From Brevibacillus humidisoli (GTDB lineage Bacteria > Bacillota > Bacilli > Brevibacillales > Brevibacillaceae), in contig NZ_CP087263.1 in NCBI RefSeq assembly GCF_020923435.1, positions 2,065,970 to 2,129,969 on the forward strand: DNA of 64,000 nt, written 5' to 3'. The notes beneath the pieces are model-generated. The model worked only from the letters and a program-made list of their open reading frames with translations, was not told where the DNA came from and did not search any database. Below, one piece after another: positions 45,058 to 54,407 of the stretch. Each line of letters begins with the position of its first letter. Within the stretch, counting starts at the first letter, position 1. Position numbers and translations under genes: made by a program.

Positions 45058-46614
45058 TTAGAGCGGGATATTGCCATGCTTCTTGGCCGGACGGCTCTCC
45101 TGCTTGCCGGCCAGCATCTCCAGCGATTGCTTCAGATGTTTGCGCGTCTCCCGAGGATCGATCACATCATCCACCATGCCGTGCTCCGCCGCCACATACG
45201 GGTTGGCGAACTTTTCACGGTATTCGGCGATTTTCGCCTGGCGGACGGCAGCAGGGTTGTCACTCTGCTCGATTTCCCTGGCGAAGATAATATTGGCTGC
45301 CCCCTCTGGTCCCATCACGGCAATCTCTGCATTTGGCCACGCGTAGACCACATCTGCTCCAATCGCTTTGGAGTTGAGCGCCACATATGCCCCGCCGTAG
45401 GCTTTGCGGGTAATTACGCTGATTTTGGGCACTGTTGCTTCCGAGTAGGCATATAAGATTTTGGCACCGTGCCGGATAATCCCGCCGTGCTCTTGATTAA
45501 TGCCGGGGAAGAACCCAGTCACGTCGACAAAGGTGATCAGTGGGATGTTAAACGCGTCACAGGTACGGATAAAGCGGGCCAGTTTATCTGATGAATCGAT
45601 GTCCAGCCCGCCCGCCATCACTTTCGGTTGGTTTGCTATCAGACCGACGCTCTGTCCATCGATCCGACCAAAACCGACCACGATGTTTCGCGCAAAGTTG
45701 GGCTGTACCTCCAGGAAGTTGCCGTCATCTACGATCAGTTTGAGCACATTCTTCACATCGTACACTTTTGTGCCGGCTACTGGCACCAGTTCGATCATCT
45801 CTTCCAGCCAATCTCCCGCTTCCCCCTGATAAGGAATTCGTGGCGGAGCTTCCCGGTAATTTTGCGGCAGGAAACCGAGCAGTGTACGAACCTGCTCCAG
45901 CACCTCCGGCTCGGTTGGAGCGCTAAAGTGGGCGTTCCCGCTAATCGCGGAATGGACACTGGCTCCGCCCAGATCTTCGCTGCTGATCTTTTCACCCGTG
46001 ACCGTCTCAATCACTTTCGGTCCGGTGATAAACATCTGGGAAGTTTTTTCCACCATAAAGACAAAATCAGTGATCGCTGGAGAATAGACAGCCCCGCCGG
46101 CGCAAGGTCCCAGAATGACGGAAATCTGCGGAATCACCCCGGAGTAGATCGAATTGCGATAAAAAATGTGACCATAGCCGTCCAGTGAGACGACGCCCTC
46201 CTGAATGCGAGCGCCGCCAGAATCGTTTAATCCAATGACCGGTGCGCCGTTTTTGGCGGCAAGATCCATAACCGAGACGATCTTCTTGGCGTGCATCTCG
46301 CCGAGCGCACCGCCGAACACAGTAAAGTCCTGGGCAAACACGTAGACCAAACGACCCTCTATCTTGCCGTATCCGGTCACCACTCCCTCGCCTGGTCCTT
46401 CCAACTGATCCATGCCGAAGTTGGTTGCCCGGTGCTTGACAAACGGGTTCAACTCGACAAACGTCCCTCGGTCCAGCAGGATGTCGATCCGCTCCCGCGC
46501 AGTCAGTTTGCCGCGGTGGTGCTGGGCCTCGATCCGCTTGTCACCGCCGCCCAACTCTATTTTGCGTTTTCGCTCGTACATCTCATCGATCTTTTGGTAC
46601 ATCTCCTCACTCAT
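45058..46614 (-). CDS. yqjD: Acyl-CoA carboxylase carboxyltransferase (propionyl/methylmalonyl type)
   Basis: About 518 aa, fused N- and C-terminal crotonase-fold carboxyltransferase halves ([60 protein letters not shown]). It transfers carboxyl from biotin to propionyl-CoA, or acts in methylmalonyl-CoA decarboxylase. No biotin carboxylase or carrier gene is adjacent. The ATG at 46614 follows AAGGAGGAG and overlaps the end of the fused B12/epimerase gene by eight bases, so they are co-translated. Confidence 0.9.
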   Translation of the reverse strand: MSEEMYQKIDEMYERKRKIELGGGDKRIEAQHHRGKLTARERIDILLDRGTFVELNPFVKHRATNFGMDQLEGPGEGVVTGYGKIEGRLVYVFAQDFTVFGGALGEMHAKKIVSVMDLAAKNGAPVIGLNDSGGARIQEGVVSLDGYGHIFYRNSIYSGVIPQISVILGPCAGGAVYSPAITDFVFMVEKTSQMFITGPKVIETVTGEKISSEDLGGASVHSAISGNAHFSAPTEPEVLEQVRTLLGFLPQNYREAPPRIPYQGEAGDWLEEMIELVPVAGTKVYDVKNVLKLIVDDGNFLEVQPNFARNIVVGFGRIDGQSVGLIANQPKVMAGGLDIDSSDKLARFIRTCDAFNIPLITFVDVTGFFPGINQEHGGIIRHGAKILYAYSEATVPKISVITRKAYGGAYVALNSKAIGADVVYAWPNAEIAVMGPEGAANIIFAREIEQSDNPAAVRQAKIAEYREKFANPYVAAEHGMVDDVIDPRETRKHLKQSLEMLAGKQESRPAKKHGNIPL

Positions 46615-47452
46615 CTGTCGTCTCCTCCTTGCTCTGCTGCGGGTACTGGCACAGTTCAAACAAAACGCCATTCGCCTGTTTCGGGTGCAGAAAAGCGATC
46701 AGTGCCTGATGCGCCCCTTCCTTTGGCGTCTCGTGGATCAGCCTGACCCCACCTTCCCGCAGCGTGGCCAAACGCTGCTCGAGATCGTCTACTTCCAGTG
46801 CGATGTGATGAATTCCTTCACCGCGTTTCGCCAAAAACGAAGCGATCGGACTATCCGGGCCAAGCGGTTCCAACAGTTCCAGACGCGTGTCACCAATCCC
46901 GAGAAACGCCACTTTTACCTGCTCACTCGCTACCTCTTCCTGCCCGAGCAGGGGCAGTCCCAACTGACCACAGTAAAAAGGCAGAGCCGTCTCAATCTTG
47001 TTGACGGCAATCCCGATATGGACTATTTTTTTTGGTGGCTCAACAAAACGCGTCTGCTTGGGCTTCACGCGCTCCCGGATAAAGCCGGCAATCTCTCTGG
47101 TGGGTGAACCAGGCGTAAAAATCTTGGCGATGCCTTGTGACTCCAGATAGGGAATATCTTCGTTCGGTATGACACCGCCCCCTACCACCAGGATGTCATC
47201 CGCTTGCTGCTCTCTCAGCAGCCGAACCACTTCGGGAAAGAGCTCGTTATGGGCCCCTGACAGGCACGACAGCCCAATGCAATCAACATCCTCCTGAATC
47301 GCCGCGCTGACGATCTGCGCAGGTGTCTGACGCAGTCCGGTGTATACCACTTCCATTCCCTCATCGCGCAGAGCCTGGGCGATGACCAAAGCCCCACGGT
47401 CATGACCATCCAAGCCTGGCTTGCCAACGAGTACGCGAATCTTTCTCTCCAT
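46607..47452 (-). CDS. Fused methylmalonyl-CoA mutase B12-binding domain and methylmalonyl-CoA epimerase
   Basis: 281 aa. Residues 1-135 form the cobalamin-binding domain of methylmalonyl-CoA mutase, with the DxHxxG motif in [15 protein letters not shown], the [18 protein letters not shown] segment and [13 protein letters not shown]. Residues 142-272 are a vicinal-oxygen-chelate epimerase ([47 protein letters not shown]). The two are usually separate proteins. The mutase catalytic subunit is encoded 38 bases upstream. The fusion would place racemisation and rearrangement of methylmalonyl-CoA in one complex. Confidence 0.9.
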   Translation of the reverse strand: MERKIRVLVGKPGLDGHDRGALVIAQALRDEGMEVVYTGLRQTPAQIVSAAIQEDVDCIGLSCLSGAHNELFPEVVRLLREQQADDILVVGGGVIPNEDIPYLESQGIAKIFTPGSPTREIAGFIRERVKPKQTRFVEPPKKIVHIGIAVNKIETALPFYCGQLGLPLLGQEEVASEQVKVAFLGIGDTRLELLEPLGPDSPIASFLAKRGEGIHHIALEVDDLEQRLATLREGGVRLIHETPKEGAHQALIAFLHPKQANGVLFELCQYPQQSKEETTDE

Positions 47453-47490
47453 GCCTACTATTCCCCCTTGCTACTTTGGCTGAGGCTGTA

Positions 47491-49143
47491 TCAGACTGCA
47501 CGATATTCCCCGAAGACCTCGCGCAGTACTCCACAGATTTCACCGATGGTGGCGTACTGCCGCACACAATCGAGGATCAGCGGCATCAGGTTTTCCGCCC
47601 CGGCGGCACCCCGACGCAACCGAGCGAGCGTTTGCTCTGCTGCGCTGTTGTCGCGTCTAGTCCTCAGAGCATCCAGCTTTTCTTTTTGCCTCCTGCCCAG
47701 CGTTGGATCGACACGCAGCAGTTCCGGCTGCGCCTCATCTGCGATCTGGAAACAGTTCATTCCAACGACCAGTTCTTCTCCTGCTTCGATCCGGCGCTGC
47801 GTTTCATACGCCTGCTTGTGGATCTCCCGCTGCATGTAGCCGGCCTCCACTGCTGCCACCGCACCGCCCATCTGTTCGATTTTTTCCATGTATTCCAATG
47901 AGCGCAGTTCGATTTGATCAGTCAGGTACTCGATGTAATAAGAGCCGGCCAACGGGTCCACGGTATCCGTAACACCGCTCTCATAGGCGATGATCTGCTG
48001 TGTCCGCAGTGCGATCCGCGCTGATTCTTCGGTGGGCAGGGCAAGTGCTTCATCGCGCGAATTGGTATGCAGGCTTTGCGTGCCACCCAACACAGCGGCC
48101 AGCGCCTGAATCGTCACCCGGACGATGTTGTTGTCCGGCTGCTGAGCGGTCAGAGTGGAGCCGCCTGTCTGGGTGTGAACGCGAAACTGCCACGATTTGG
48201 GATTCTTCGCCCCATACCGCTCCCGCATCAAACGTGCCCACATGCGACGGGCCGCACGGAACTTGGCGATCTCCTCCAGAAAATCGTTGTGTCCGTTGAA
48301 AAAGAAGGAGAGCTGTGGCGCGAACTGGTCAATGTCCAAACCGGCCTGCAATGCCGCCTCCACATAGGCAATCCCGTCTGCGAGAGTAAAGGCGACCTCC
48401 TGAACGGCCGTTGCCCCGGCCTCGCGGATGTGGTAGCCGCTGATACTGATCGTATTCCACTTCGGCACATGCTCGGCACAGTAGGCAAAGATGTCCGTAA
48501 TCAGGCGCATTGACGGTTTGGGCGGGAATATATATGTACCTCGCGCGATGTACTCTTTCAGTATATCGTTTTGGATGGTGCCCGACAGCTTTGTTGAGGG
48601 GATCCCCTGCTTTTCCGCGACAGCGATGTACATCGCCAGCAGCACAGAAGCTGGCGCATTGATCGTCATCGAGGTACTGACCTTGTCAAGCGGTATCCCG
48701 TTGAGCAGTGTCTCCATGTCCTCCAGGGAGTCTATGGCCACCCCCACTTTCCCTACTTCACCGGCAGCCATCGGATCGTCTGAATCGTATCCGATCTGTG
48801 TCGGCAGATCAAAGGCAACACTTAATCCGGTCTGCCCCTGTTCCAATAAATAACGAAACCGTTTATTCGTCTCTTCTGCGGTGCCGAAACCGGCATATTG
48901 CCGCATCGTCCACAGTCTCCCGCGATACATCGTAGGCTGTACACCACGGGTGTAGGGATACTCACCGGGAAAACCAAGCTTTTCCATGTAAGCGTCATCA
49001 ATCTGATCGGGCAGATAGAGACGATCCACCTCGATGTCGGAAGAGGTAGCGAACCGTTCCTTTCGCTCCGGCACTTTTGCCAATCGTGCCGCTACCTGCT
49101 GTTGCCACTCCTGATAGAGTTGGGTAAAATCTTTGTTGGACAC
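47491..49143 (-). CDS. Methylmalonyl-CoA mutase catalytic subunit
   Basis: 550 aa, barrel domain only; its cobalamin domain is on the next gene. Typical segments: [59 protein letters not shown] and [19 protein letters not shown]. It interconverts methylmalonyl-CoA and succinyl-CoA with adenosylcobalamin. I chose the GTG at 49143 (GGGGGG seven bases upstream). First gene of an operon with the fusion, carboxyltransferase and peptidase genes. No MeaB-like chaperone gene is adjacent. Confidence 0.93.
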   Translation of the reverse strand: MSNKDFTQLYQEWQQQVAARLAKVPERKERFATSSDIEVDRLYLPDQIDDAYMEKLGFPGEYPYTRGVQPTMYRGRLWTMRQYAGFGTAEETNKRFRYLLEQGQTGLSVAFDLPTQIGYDSDDPMAAGEVGKVGVAIDSLEDMETLLNGIPLDKVSTSMTINAPASVLLAMYIAVAEKQGIPSTKLSGTIQNDILKEYIARGTYIFPPKPSMRLITDIFAYCAEHVPKWNTISISGYHIREAGATAVQEVAFTLADGIAYVEAALQAGLDIDQFAPQLSFFFNGHNDFLEEIAKFRAARRMWARLMRERYGAKNPKSWQFRVHTQTGGSTLTAQQPDNNIVRVTIQALAAVLGGTQSLHTNSRDEALALPTEESARIALRTQQIIAYESGVTDTVDPLAGSYYIEYLTDQIELRSLEYMEKIEQMGGAVAAVEAGYMQREIHKQAYETQRRIEAGEELVVGMNCFQIADEAQPELLRVDPTLGRRQKEKLDALRTRRDNSAAEQTLARLRRGAAGAENLMPLILDCVRQYATIGEICGVLREVFGEYRAV

Positions 49144-49218
49144 ATATTTTCCCCCCGTTTCTCCTGGATTGTGAATTCCGTTTCTTTTTTGGCCAATCGG
49201 TGAGAAACCTTCGTATCA

Positions 49219-49246
49219 ATTCTAGCACAGCTTGCCGGTTTTTCAA
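49219..49246 (-). promoter_or_regulatory. Candidate sigma-A promoter of the mutase operon
   Basis: TTGAAA (49241-49246), 16-bp spacer, TAGAAT (49219-49224), about 80 bases before the mutase start. Confidence 0.6.
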
Positions 49247-49357
49247 TAAATCGGTGATCTCTATACTGACCGGTTTAGACAGCAGTGAGTGTTTCTGAAT
49301 GATTGTAGCAGCTGATAGTTACATCCAACACGCAGTTTCATAAAGGAGGCAAGAAAG

Positions 49358-49447
49358 ATGAAACGATCGACAGCGATGAAGGTGGTTATCATATTGCTGG
49401 TGTTGTCGCTGGTCATCCCTACCTTTTTGATGGCCCAGCCTTGGTAG
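49358..49447 (+). CDS. Tiny single-pass membrane protein, Prli42-like
   Basis: 29 aa, ATG preceded by AAAGGAGGC at good spacing and followed by a strong terminator. A basic N-terminus (MKRSTAMK) is followed by one membrane helix (VVIILLVLSLVIPTFLMA). Its size and pattern recall Prli42 (DUF4044), the membrane anchor of the Listeria stressosome, which is widespread in Bacillales. The assignment is by pattern only. It has its own transcription unit. Confidence 0.6.
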   Translation: MKRSTAMKVVIILLVLSLVIPTFLMAQPW

Positions 49448-49465
49448 GGCAAGCACCACAACCAA

Positions 49466-49508
49466 TAAAGACTCCTCCCACGAGGTGTTCGTGGTCGAGG
49501 AGTCTTTT
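49466..49508. terminator. Bidirectional terminator
   Basis: An 11-bp outer stem (AAAGACTCCTC / GAGGAGTCTTT) with an inner CACGA/TCGTG pairing; T-run on the plus strand and A-run before it. It serves the tiny membrane gene (+) and the acidic secreted protein gene (-), whose stop is 15 bases away. Confidence 0.9.
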
Positions 49509-49522
49509 GTGCTACAAACCGT

Positions 49523-51571
49523 TTACTTGTACATCACGATGCTGGAAGTCGCACCATCCCATCCAAGCGTATACTTCAGCGTGTCGGAGACGAAGCGGAT
49601 CGGCAGCATCGGCATGCCTTCTTTTACCTGGACGGCAACCGGCAGTCTCACTGTCGTCTGGCCGATCATGGCAGTATCGGAACCGACGGTGAAGCGGATC
49701 ACAGTGGAGCCGCTGACAACCACGGCCGAGTTGCCGTTCCACTGTGTGCTAAGCCCCAATGCGTCCCGGAAGAACTGGGCTGGTACTAGTGTGTTCCCGT
49801 TTGCCGTGTACGGGGCAACGGCCAGCGCATGTGATTGGCCATTTTTGGTAAAGGAAGCCACGTTTAGTTTTAAGCGGGCTGCGTCTGCGGGAACCGGCGG
49901 TGGCACATTGACGCCGCCAACCCCGACAGAGCGTACAAACAACGGTTCGCGCTCTTCGGAGGAATAGACGCCGATGCTGTAGGCTTTCGCTGTCGACGGT
50001 GTCTTAATGTTGGCTGTCTCGGCGATTGCCAGACTAACCGCCGCATTGGCGTACAGATCTTGAGACGGATAGATCACCACATTCTGTCCCCGCGTGGTCA
50101 CGTAGCTGGGAGCCAGTCCATTCACTTTGACATGGGAGGCGTTAATCGCAGTTGGCACGGCAAACTCAGCAGGAATCGCCAGTTCCAGGAAGTCCTGGCC
50201 GCGGGTGAGTGGTGCCGCCAATCCTTTGATACCTACGGTAATCGCCGTTGGCGTGTTTAGTGCCGTTTTGGACAGCGTGACGGTAGCGGTACTGTTGTCG
50301 ACCGATCCATTTGGTACGGAAATCATCGTACCGCTAATGGAGAAGTTTTTGGACTCGATCGTTGTGCCAGCCATCTTCACCGACAGTTTATAGTTGCCGG
50401 CCGATTTCGGATTGGTGATGTAAGCATCTTTTGAGAACGCCACTTTTACGTTGTTGTCCGGGGTGAAGCTAAACGGCGTGGAAATGTATACTTTGTTTCC
50501 GTATACCCAAACACTGCTCGCTTTTGATCCGTTAATGGTGACACTTGCCGGTGCTATGTAGCTTGGGACCATTTCGCTCGACGGGAACTCCACCTGAATC
50601 TCGTTGTTGTAGGAAAGTTTTTTACTGCCGAGATCCACTTCAAAGCTGTAGGAAGAGTTGGCCCCTACTGACTTATCAGACAGGTCGACGGTGAAATCGG
50701 TGCTGGCAGAACTGCTGGAGCCTTTGATCTCAAACTCTTCCGATTCGTAGTCTTCTCCGTCATACTCGATCTCGATCGTATAATCCCCTTTACTGCTTGG
50801 ATTTTTGAGGCCGGCAGCTTTTTTGAATTCGATTTTGAGGTCATCGTCACCGTCCACATCATCAGGGATTTCGATGTCTACCTCATCACCGTTTACATCG
50901 ACGTCTTCCGCTTCTTCACCGTTAATTTCTACGTCATCTGTGTCAATGCTGCTGGGGAGCATGTCGTCATCAGGGAATTTGACGGTGATCGTTTTTCCTT
51001 TTTTCAGCTCGTCGCTGCCCTTCAGGTCAAATTTCCCCAAAGTGTAGGAGGTTTTGGCACCTGCGTCATCTTCGTCGATGTCGACGGAGAACTCTTCATC
51101 GTCGTCATCGTCTTCCTCGATGTCCACATCGAAGGTTTTCCAGCTTTCGTGCTCCGTCCTTACTTTAACATAAAACTCGCCGTCTTTATCCGGATTGGTA
51201 ATCCCGTCCTTGATCTCAATCTCTACGTCATCGCCGTCCTCCAGATCTTCCGGAACCTCAATCACAATCTCATTCTCGCGGTCATCCACCTCTACCTCAT
51301 CGGCATCATCACCGTTCACCTCGATGTCCCGCTCATCGATATTGTCGTCTATCTCATACTCATCTTCAAAACGAATGGTGATCTCATCACCCTTCTCGAG
51401 ATCATCCTCTAAGGTAAATGTAATCGTATATTTACTCTCTTCGTCCGCTTGATCTGTCTCTGGATCTACATCTAAATCATCAATGGCATAGGCTTGCGGT
51501 GCAGCAACGAACGTACTTGCTGCAACTGTAGCCGCGAGTACAAACGAAAGTCGCTTTTTTGTCTTCTTCAT
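49523..51571 (-). CDS. Large secreted acidic repeat protein with copper-amine-oxidase N-like domain
   Basis: About 682 aa with a signal peptide ending near residue 29 (PQAYAIDD). Four tandem beta-sandwich-like units of 115-130 residues follow (about 30-150, 155-285, 290-415, 420-550), each with a Y-I-F strand, a VNG turn, an IP or ISTP strand and an NP...G.Y motif. Units one and two are extremely acidic (runs of D and E); units three and four are Ser/Ala/Thr-rich and nearly neutral. The C-terminus (about 565-682) is a copper-amine-oxidase N-terminal-type domain (LVPAQFFRDALG; LPIRFVSDTLKYTLGW). Probably a cell-surface protein, perhaps calcium-binding. ATG at 51571 follows GGGGAGGAG. Confidence 0.75.
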   Translation of the reverse strand: MKKTKKRLSFVLAATVAASTFVAAPQAYAIDDLDVDPETDQADEESKYTITFTLEDDLEKGDEITIRFEDEYEIDDNIDERDIEVNGDDADEVEVDDRENEIVIEVPEDLEDGDDVEIEIKDGITNPDKDGEFYVKVRTEHESWKTFDVDIEEDDDDDEEFSVDIDEDDAGAKTSYTLGKFDLKGSDELKKGKTITVKFPDDDMLPSSIDTDDVEINGEEAEDVDVNGDEVDIEIPDDVDGDDDLKIEFKKAAGLKNPSSKGDYTIEIEYDGEDYESEEFEIKGSSSSASTDFTVDLSDKSVGANSSYSFEVDLGSKKLSYNNEIQVEFPSSEMVPSYIAPASVTINGSKASSVWVYGNKVYISTPFSFTPDNNVKVAFSKDAYITNPKSAGNYKLSVKMAGTTIESKNFSISGTMISVPNGSVDNSTATVTLSKTALNTPTAITVGIKGLAAPLTRGQDFLELAIPAEFAVPTAINASHVKVNGLAPSYVTTRGQNVVIYPSQDLYANAAVSLAIAETANIKTPSTAKAYSIGVYSSEEREPLFVRSVGVGGVNVPPPVPADAARLKLNVASFTKNGQSHALAVAPYTANGNTLVPAQFFRDALGLSTQWNGNSAVVVSGSTVIRFTVGSDTAMIGQTTVRLPVAVQVKEGMPMLPIRFVSDTLKYTLGWDGATSSIVMYK

Positions 51572-51814
51572 GTTCTCCTCCCCAATTCTAGTAATCGTTC
51601 TCATTCTAGCATAGTTGTACCAGCAGAGGCACGAACCAACAAGAGAATTTAATGAATCTTTATTTAACCTAAGCCGCTCAAATAAAGATATCCCATAATG
51701 TATGACGCACAGGTGAGGAAAAGGTTACATATTTTTTTAAAAAATTTTCATAACTGCTTCTTTTTTTGGGTCTTTTTTCGCACTCCGTTCGCTGAGTGCG
51801 AGGGAGTGTATCTG

Positions 51815-51850
51815 AAAAAAACCAAGGCGTTTTCAGCCTTGGTTTTTTTC
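51815..51850. terminator. Bidirectional terminator after bkdB
   Basis: Stem AACCAAGGC / GCCTTGGTT with a 7-base loop, flanked by A7 on one side and T7 on the other, 26 bases past the bkdB stop. Serves the bkd operon on the minus strand. Above it, 51605-51814 holds the AT-rich upstream region of the acidic protein gene and a small GCACTC/GAGTGC inverted repeat. Confidence 0.88.
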
Positions 51851-51875
51851 CCTTCTCGACAGTGTAGATCTCCAC

Positions 51876-53204
51876 TTAATACAGAGCGGTATCCGGTCCG
51901 ATCGATTCCAACCGCCGCTTGACCGCCTGCAGGAATCGGCCGCAGATCAATCCATCGAGAACCCGGTGGTCAAGTGACAGACAGAGATTGACCATAGAAC
52001 GGATGGCTATCATGTCCTCGATAACGACAGGGCGTTTAACGATCGACTCGACACTTAGAATCGCCGCCTGTGGCGAATTGATGATGGGCATCGACAGCAC
52101 GGAGCCAAACGAGCCAGTATTGTTCACGGTGAACGTGCCACCGCTCATATCATCCATGGTCAGCTTGCCGGCCCTGGTACGAGCGGCCAGGTCTTCGACC
52201 GCTCTGGCAATCCCGTAGATCGATTTCTGGTCGGCATCTTTGATGACAGGCACAAAAAGAGCTTCATCGGTAGCGACAGCGATCGAAATGTTGATATTCT
52301 TTTTGACAATAATGCTGTCCCCTGCCCAGGTAGCGTTCAGCATCGGATATTCTTTCAATGACTCGACCACAGCCTTAATAAAAAACGGCAGGAACGTAAG
52401 GTTCACACCTTCTTTTCTCATGAATTCGTCTTTCACCCGATTGCGCAACTGGACCAGATTGGTGACATCCACCTCCACCATCGTCCAAGCGTGCGGCGCC
52501 TCGTGTTTGCTCTGTACCATGCGGTTGGCAATCGTCCGACGAATCGCGCTGACCGGGATCACCTGATCGCCTTCAGCAGTGGAAACATCATGGGCTCCTT
52601 GCCCAATCTGCCCAGCAGTGGACAGATGGGCGGACTGCTCTGCTGTCTCATGAACCAGTCCGCTATTTGCAGGGATGGCGTCTGTATACTGCTGGGATGC
52701 CTCCACAGGCAGACCACCCTGATCAACTACCTTTTGCACATCTTTACGGGTGATTCGTCCGCCTGCACCCGTTCCTTTGATCTTCATCAAATCCAGGTTG
52801 TGCTCCTGCGCCAAGCGCATGACCGCCGGAGAGTACCGCTGTTTTCCGGACCGGTCCCGCTCTTGGCCGGTCGACTCCCTAGCAGATCCCGCCGACTCAG
52901 CAGGTTGCACCGAGGCGCTCGCATCAACTTCTCCCCGCCCGGGAGAGGGATCGCCAGCCTCTGCTCCACCCTCGTCAATATACAAGATCAAAGTGCCTAC
53001 TTCTACCGTCTCCCCTTCCGGCACTACAATCTCCGCCACCTTGCCGGAGACGGTTGACGGTACCTCCGCATTTACTTTATCTGTCGTCACTTCGCACAGC
53101 GGATCGTACTTGTTGACGACATCACCTACTTTAACGAGCCACTTGGAGATCGTGCCTTCCGTTACACTCTCCCCCAATTGCGGCATCAGCACACTCGTAG
53201 CCAT
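51876..53204 (-). CDS. bkdB: Dihydrolipoamide acyltransferase E2 of branched-chain 2-oxoacid dehydrogenase
   Basis: 442 aa. One lipoyl domain (residues 1-78, lipoylated Lys in EVTTDKVNAEVPS), a linker rich in Ala/Ser/Gln, a peripheral-subunit-binding domain (about 120-160, YSPAVMRLAQEHNLDLMKIK), then the catalytic domain with HRVLDG near the C-terminus. Transfers branched acyl groups to CoA. It is the last gene of the bkd operon. A three-copy repeat array lies in the gap before it and ends right at its ribosome site. Confidence 0.93.
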   Translation of the reverse strand: MATSVLMPQLGESVTEGTISKWLVKVGDVVNKYDPLCEVTTDKVNAEVPSTVSGKVAEIVVPEGETVEVGTLILYIDEGGAEAGDPSPGRGEVDASASVQPAESAGSARESTGQERDRSGKQRYSPAVMRLAQEHNLDLMKIKGTGAGGRITRKDVQKVVDQGGLPVEASQQYTDAIPANSGLVHETAEQSAHLSTAGQIGQGAHDVSTAEGDQVIPVSAIRRTIANRMVQSKHEAPHAWTMVEVDVTNLVQLRNRVKDEFMRKEGVNLTFLPFFIKAVVESLKEYPMLNATWAGDSIIVKKNINISIAVATDEALFVPVIKDADQKSIYGIARAVEDLAARTRAGKLTMDDMSGGTFTVNNTGSFGSVLSMPIINSPQAAILSVESIVKRPVVIEDMIAIRSMVNLCLSLDHRVLDGLICGRFLQAVKRRLESIGPDTALY

Positions 53205-53215
53205 TTCGCTCCTCC

Positions 53216-53400
53216 TTCATACTGGCGATTGCTGCGTCGAATACACTTCCTCGCTGAGCCAGATCCAAGTGCCCTCGGGTACTTCATACTGGCGATTGCT
53301 GCGTCGAATACACTTCCTCGCTGAGCCAGATCCAGGTGCCCTCAGGTACCTCATACTGGCGACTGCTGCGTCGAACGAACTTCTCTGCAGCCAGACCCGA
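53216..53400. repeat. Three-copy 67-bp tandem repeat between bkdAB and bkdB
   Basis: Units start with TCATACTGGCGAYTGCTGCG at about 53217, 53284 and 53351 (67-bp period). The first two are nearly identical; the third is truncated and diverged. Each unit has ACTTCCTCGCTGAGCCAGAT and AAGTGCCC or GGTGCCC. It resembles the pair at 12.9-13.0 kb. Read on the minus strand, the copy nearest bkdB runs straight into its GAAGGAGGAG ribosome site. Confidence 0.88.
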
Positions 53401-53409
53401 GTACCCCTA

Positions 53410-54393
53410 TCAAAAGTGAGCCAGTTCACGCATCGCTTCCAAAACACTGTCCGGGGTCAACATAAAAAACTTCTCCAGCGACGGACTGTAGGGCATGGCC
53501 GGTACGTCCGGACCGCACAGTCGTCTGATCGGGGCATCCAGATCAAACAGACAGTGCTCTGCGATGATGGCGGCTACTTCGCCACCAACGCCGCCCTCTT
53601 TGTTGTCCTCGTGTACAATCAGCACTTTTCCCGTTTTCGAGGCAGCTTGCATAATCGCTTCTTTGTCTAGAGGATACAGGGTCCTGAGGTCGAGGATATG
53701 GGCGCTGATCCCTTCCTGAGCCAGTTTTTCCGCTGCCTGCAGGGCAAAGTGGAGAGTAAGCCCGTATGAAATCACCGTTATGTCATCTCCTTGCCGCTTT
53801 ACGTCGGCTTTGCCAATAGGCAGGACATAATCAGTTTCCGGTATTTCTCCCTTGATCAGACGGTAACAGCGCTTATGTTCAAAAAACAGCACCGGATCAT
53901 TGGCACGTATCGCTGCCTTCAACAGCCCTTTGGCGTCATAAGGAGTAGACGGGGCAACTACTTTCAATCCGGGGATATTGGTAAACATAGCCTCCACGGA
54001 TTGCGAATGGTAGAGGGCCCCGTGCACTCCACCGCCAAACGGTGCACGGATAGTGATCGGGCAGTTCCAGTCATTGTTGGAGCGATACCGCATTTTCGCC
54101 GCTTCGTTGACGATTTGGTTGACCGCAGTCATGATAAAGTCAGCAAATTGAATCTCAGCGATCGGGCGCATTCCATACGCTGCTGCACCAATCGCTACAC
54201 CGGCAATCGCCGATTCCGCCAGCGGTGTGTCAATCACCCGCTCTTCGCCGAATTCTTCGATCAGCCCGTTTGTTGCCCGAAATACGCCTCCGCGAACACC
54301 AACGTCTTCTCCCAGCACGAACACGCTGGGGTCTCGCTGCATCTCTTCACGCATCGCTTGGGTAACTGCATCAATAAACGAAATCACTGCCAT
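53410..54393 (-). CDS. bkdAB: Branched-chain 2-oxoacid dehydrogenase E1 beta subunit
   Basis: About 327 aa, transketolase-fold beta subunit (ISFIDAVTQAMREEMQRDPS; GEDVGVRGGVFRATNGL; IPGLKVVAPSTPYDAKGLLK; LRTLYPLDKEAI). With BkdAA it decarboxylates 2-oxoisovalerate, 2-oxoisocaproate and 2-oxomethylvalerate using thiamine diphosphate. ATG at 54393 preceded by GAGGGGG; 14 bases after bkdAA. Confidence 0.94.
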   Translation of the reverse strand: MAVISFIDAVTQAMREEMQRDPSVFVLGEDVGVRGGVFRATNGLIEEFGEERVIDTPLAESAIAGVAIGAAAYGMRPIAEIQFADFIMTAVNQIVNEAAKMRYRSNNDWNCPITIRAPFGGGVHGALYHSQSVEAMFTNIPGLKVVAPSTPYDAKGLLKAAIRANDPVLFFEHKRCYRLIKGEIPETDYVLPIGKADVKRQGDDITVISYGLTLHFALQAAEKLAQEGISAHILDLRTLYPLDKEAIMQAASKTGKVLIVHEDNKEGGVGGEVAAIIAEHCLFDLDAPIRRLCGPDVPAMPYSPSLEKFFMLTPDSVLEAMRELAHF

Positions 54394-54407
54394 CTCTCTC
54401 GTCCCCC

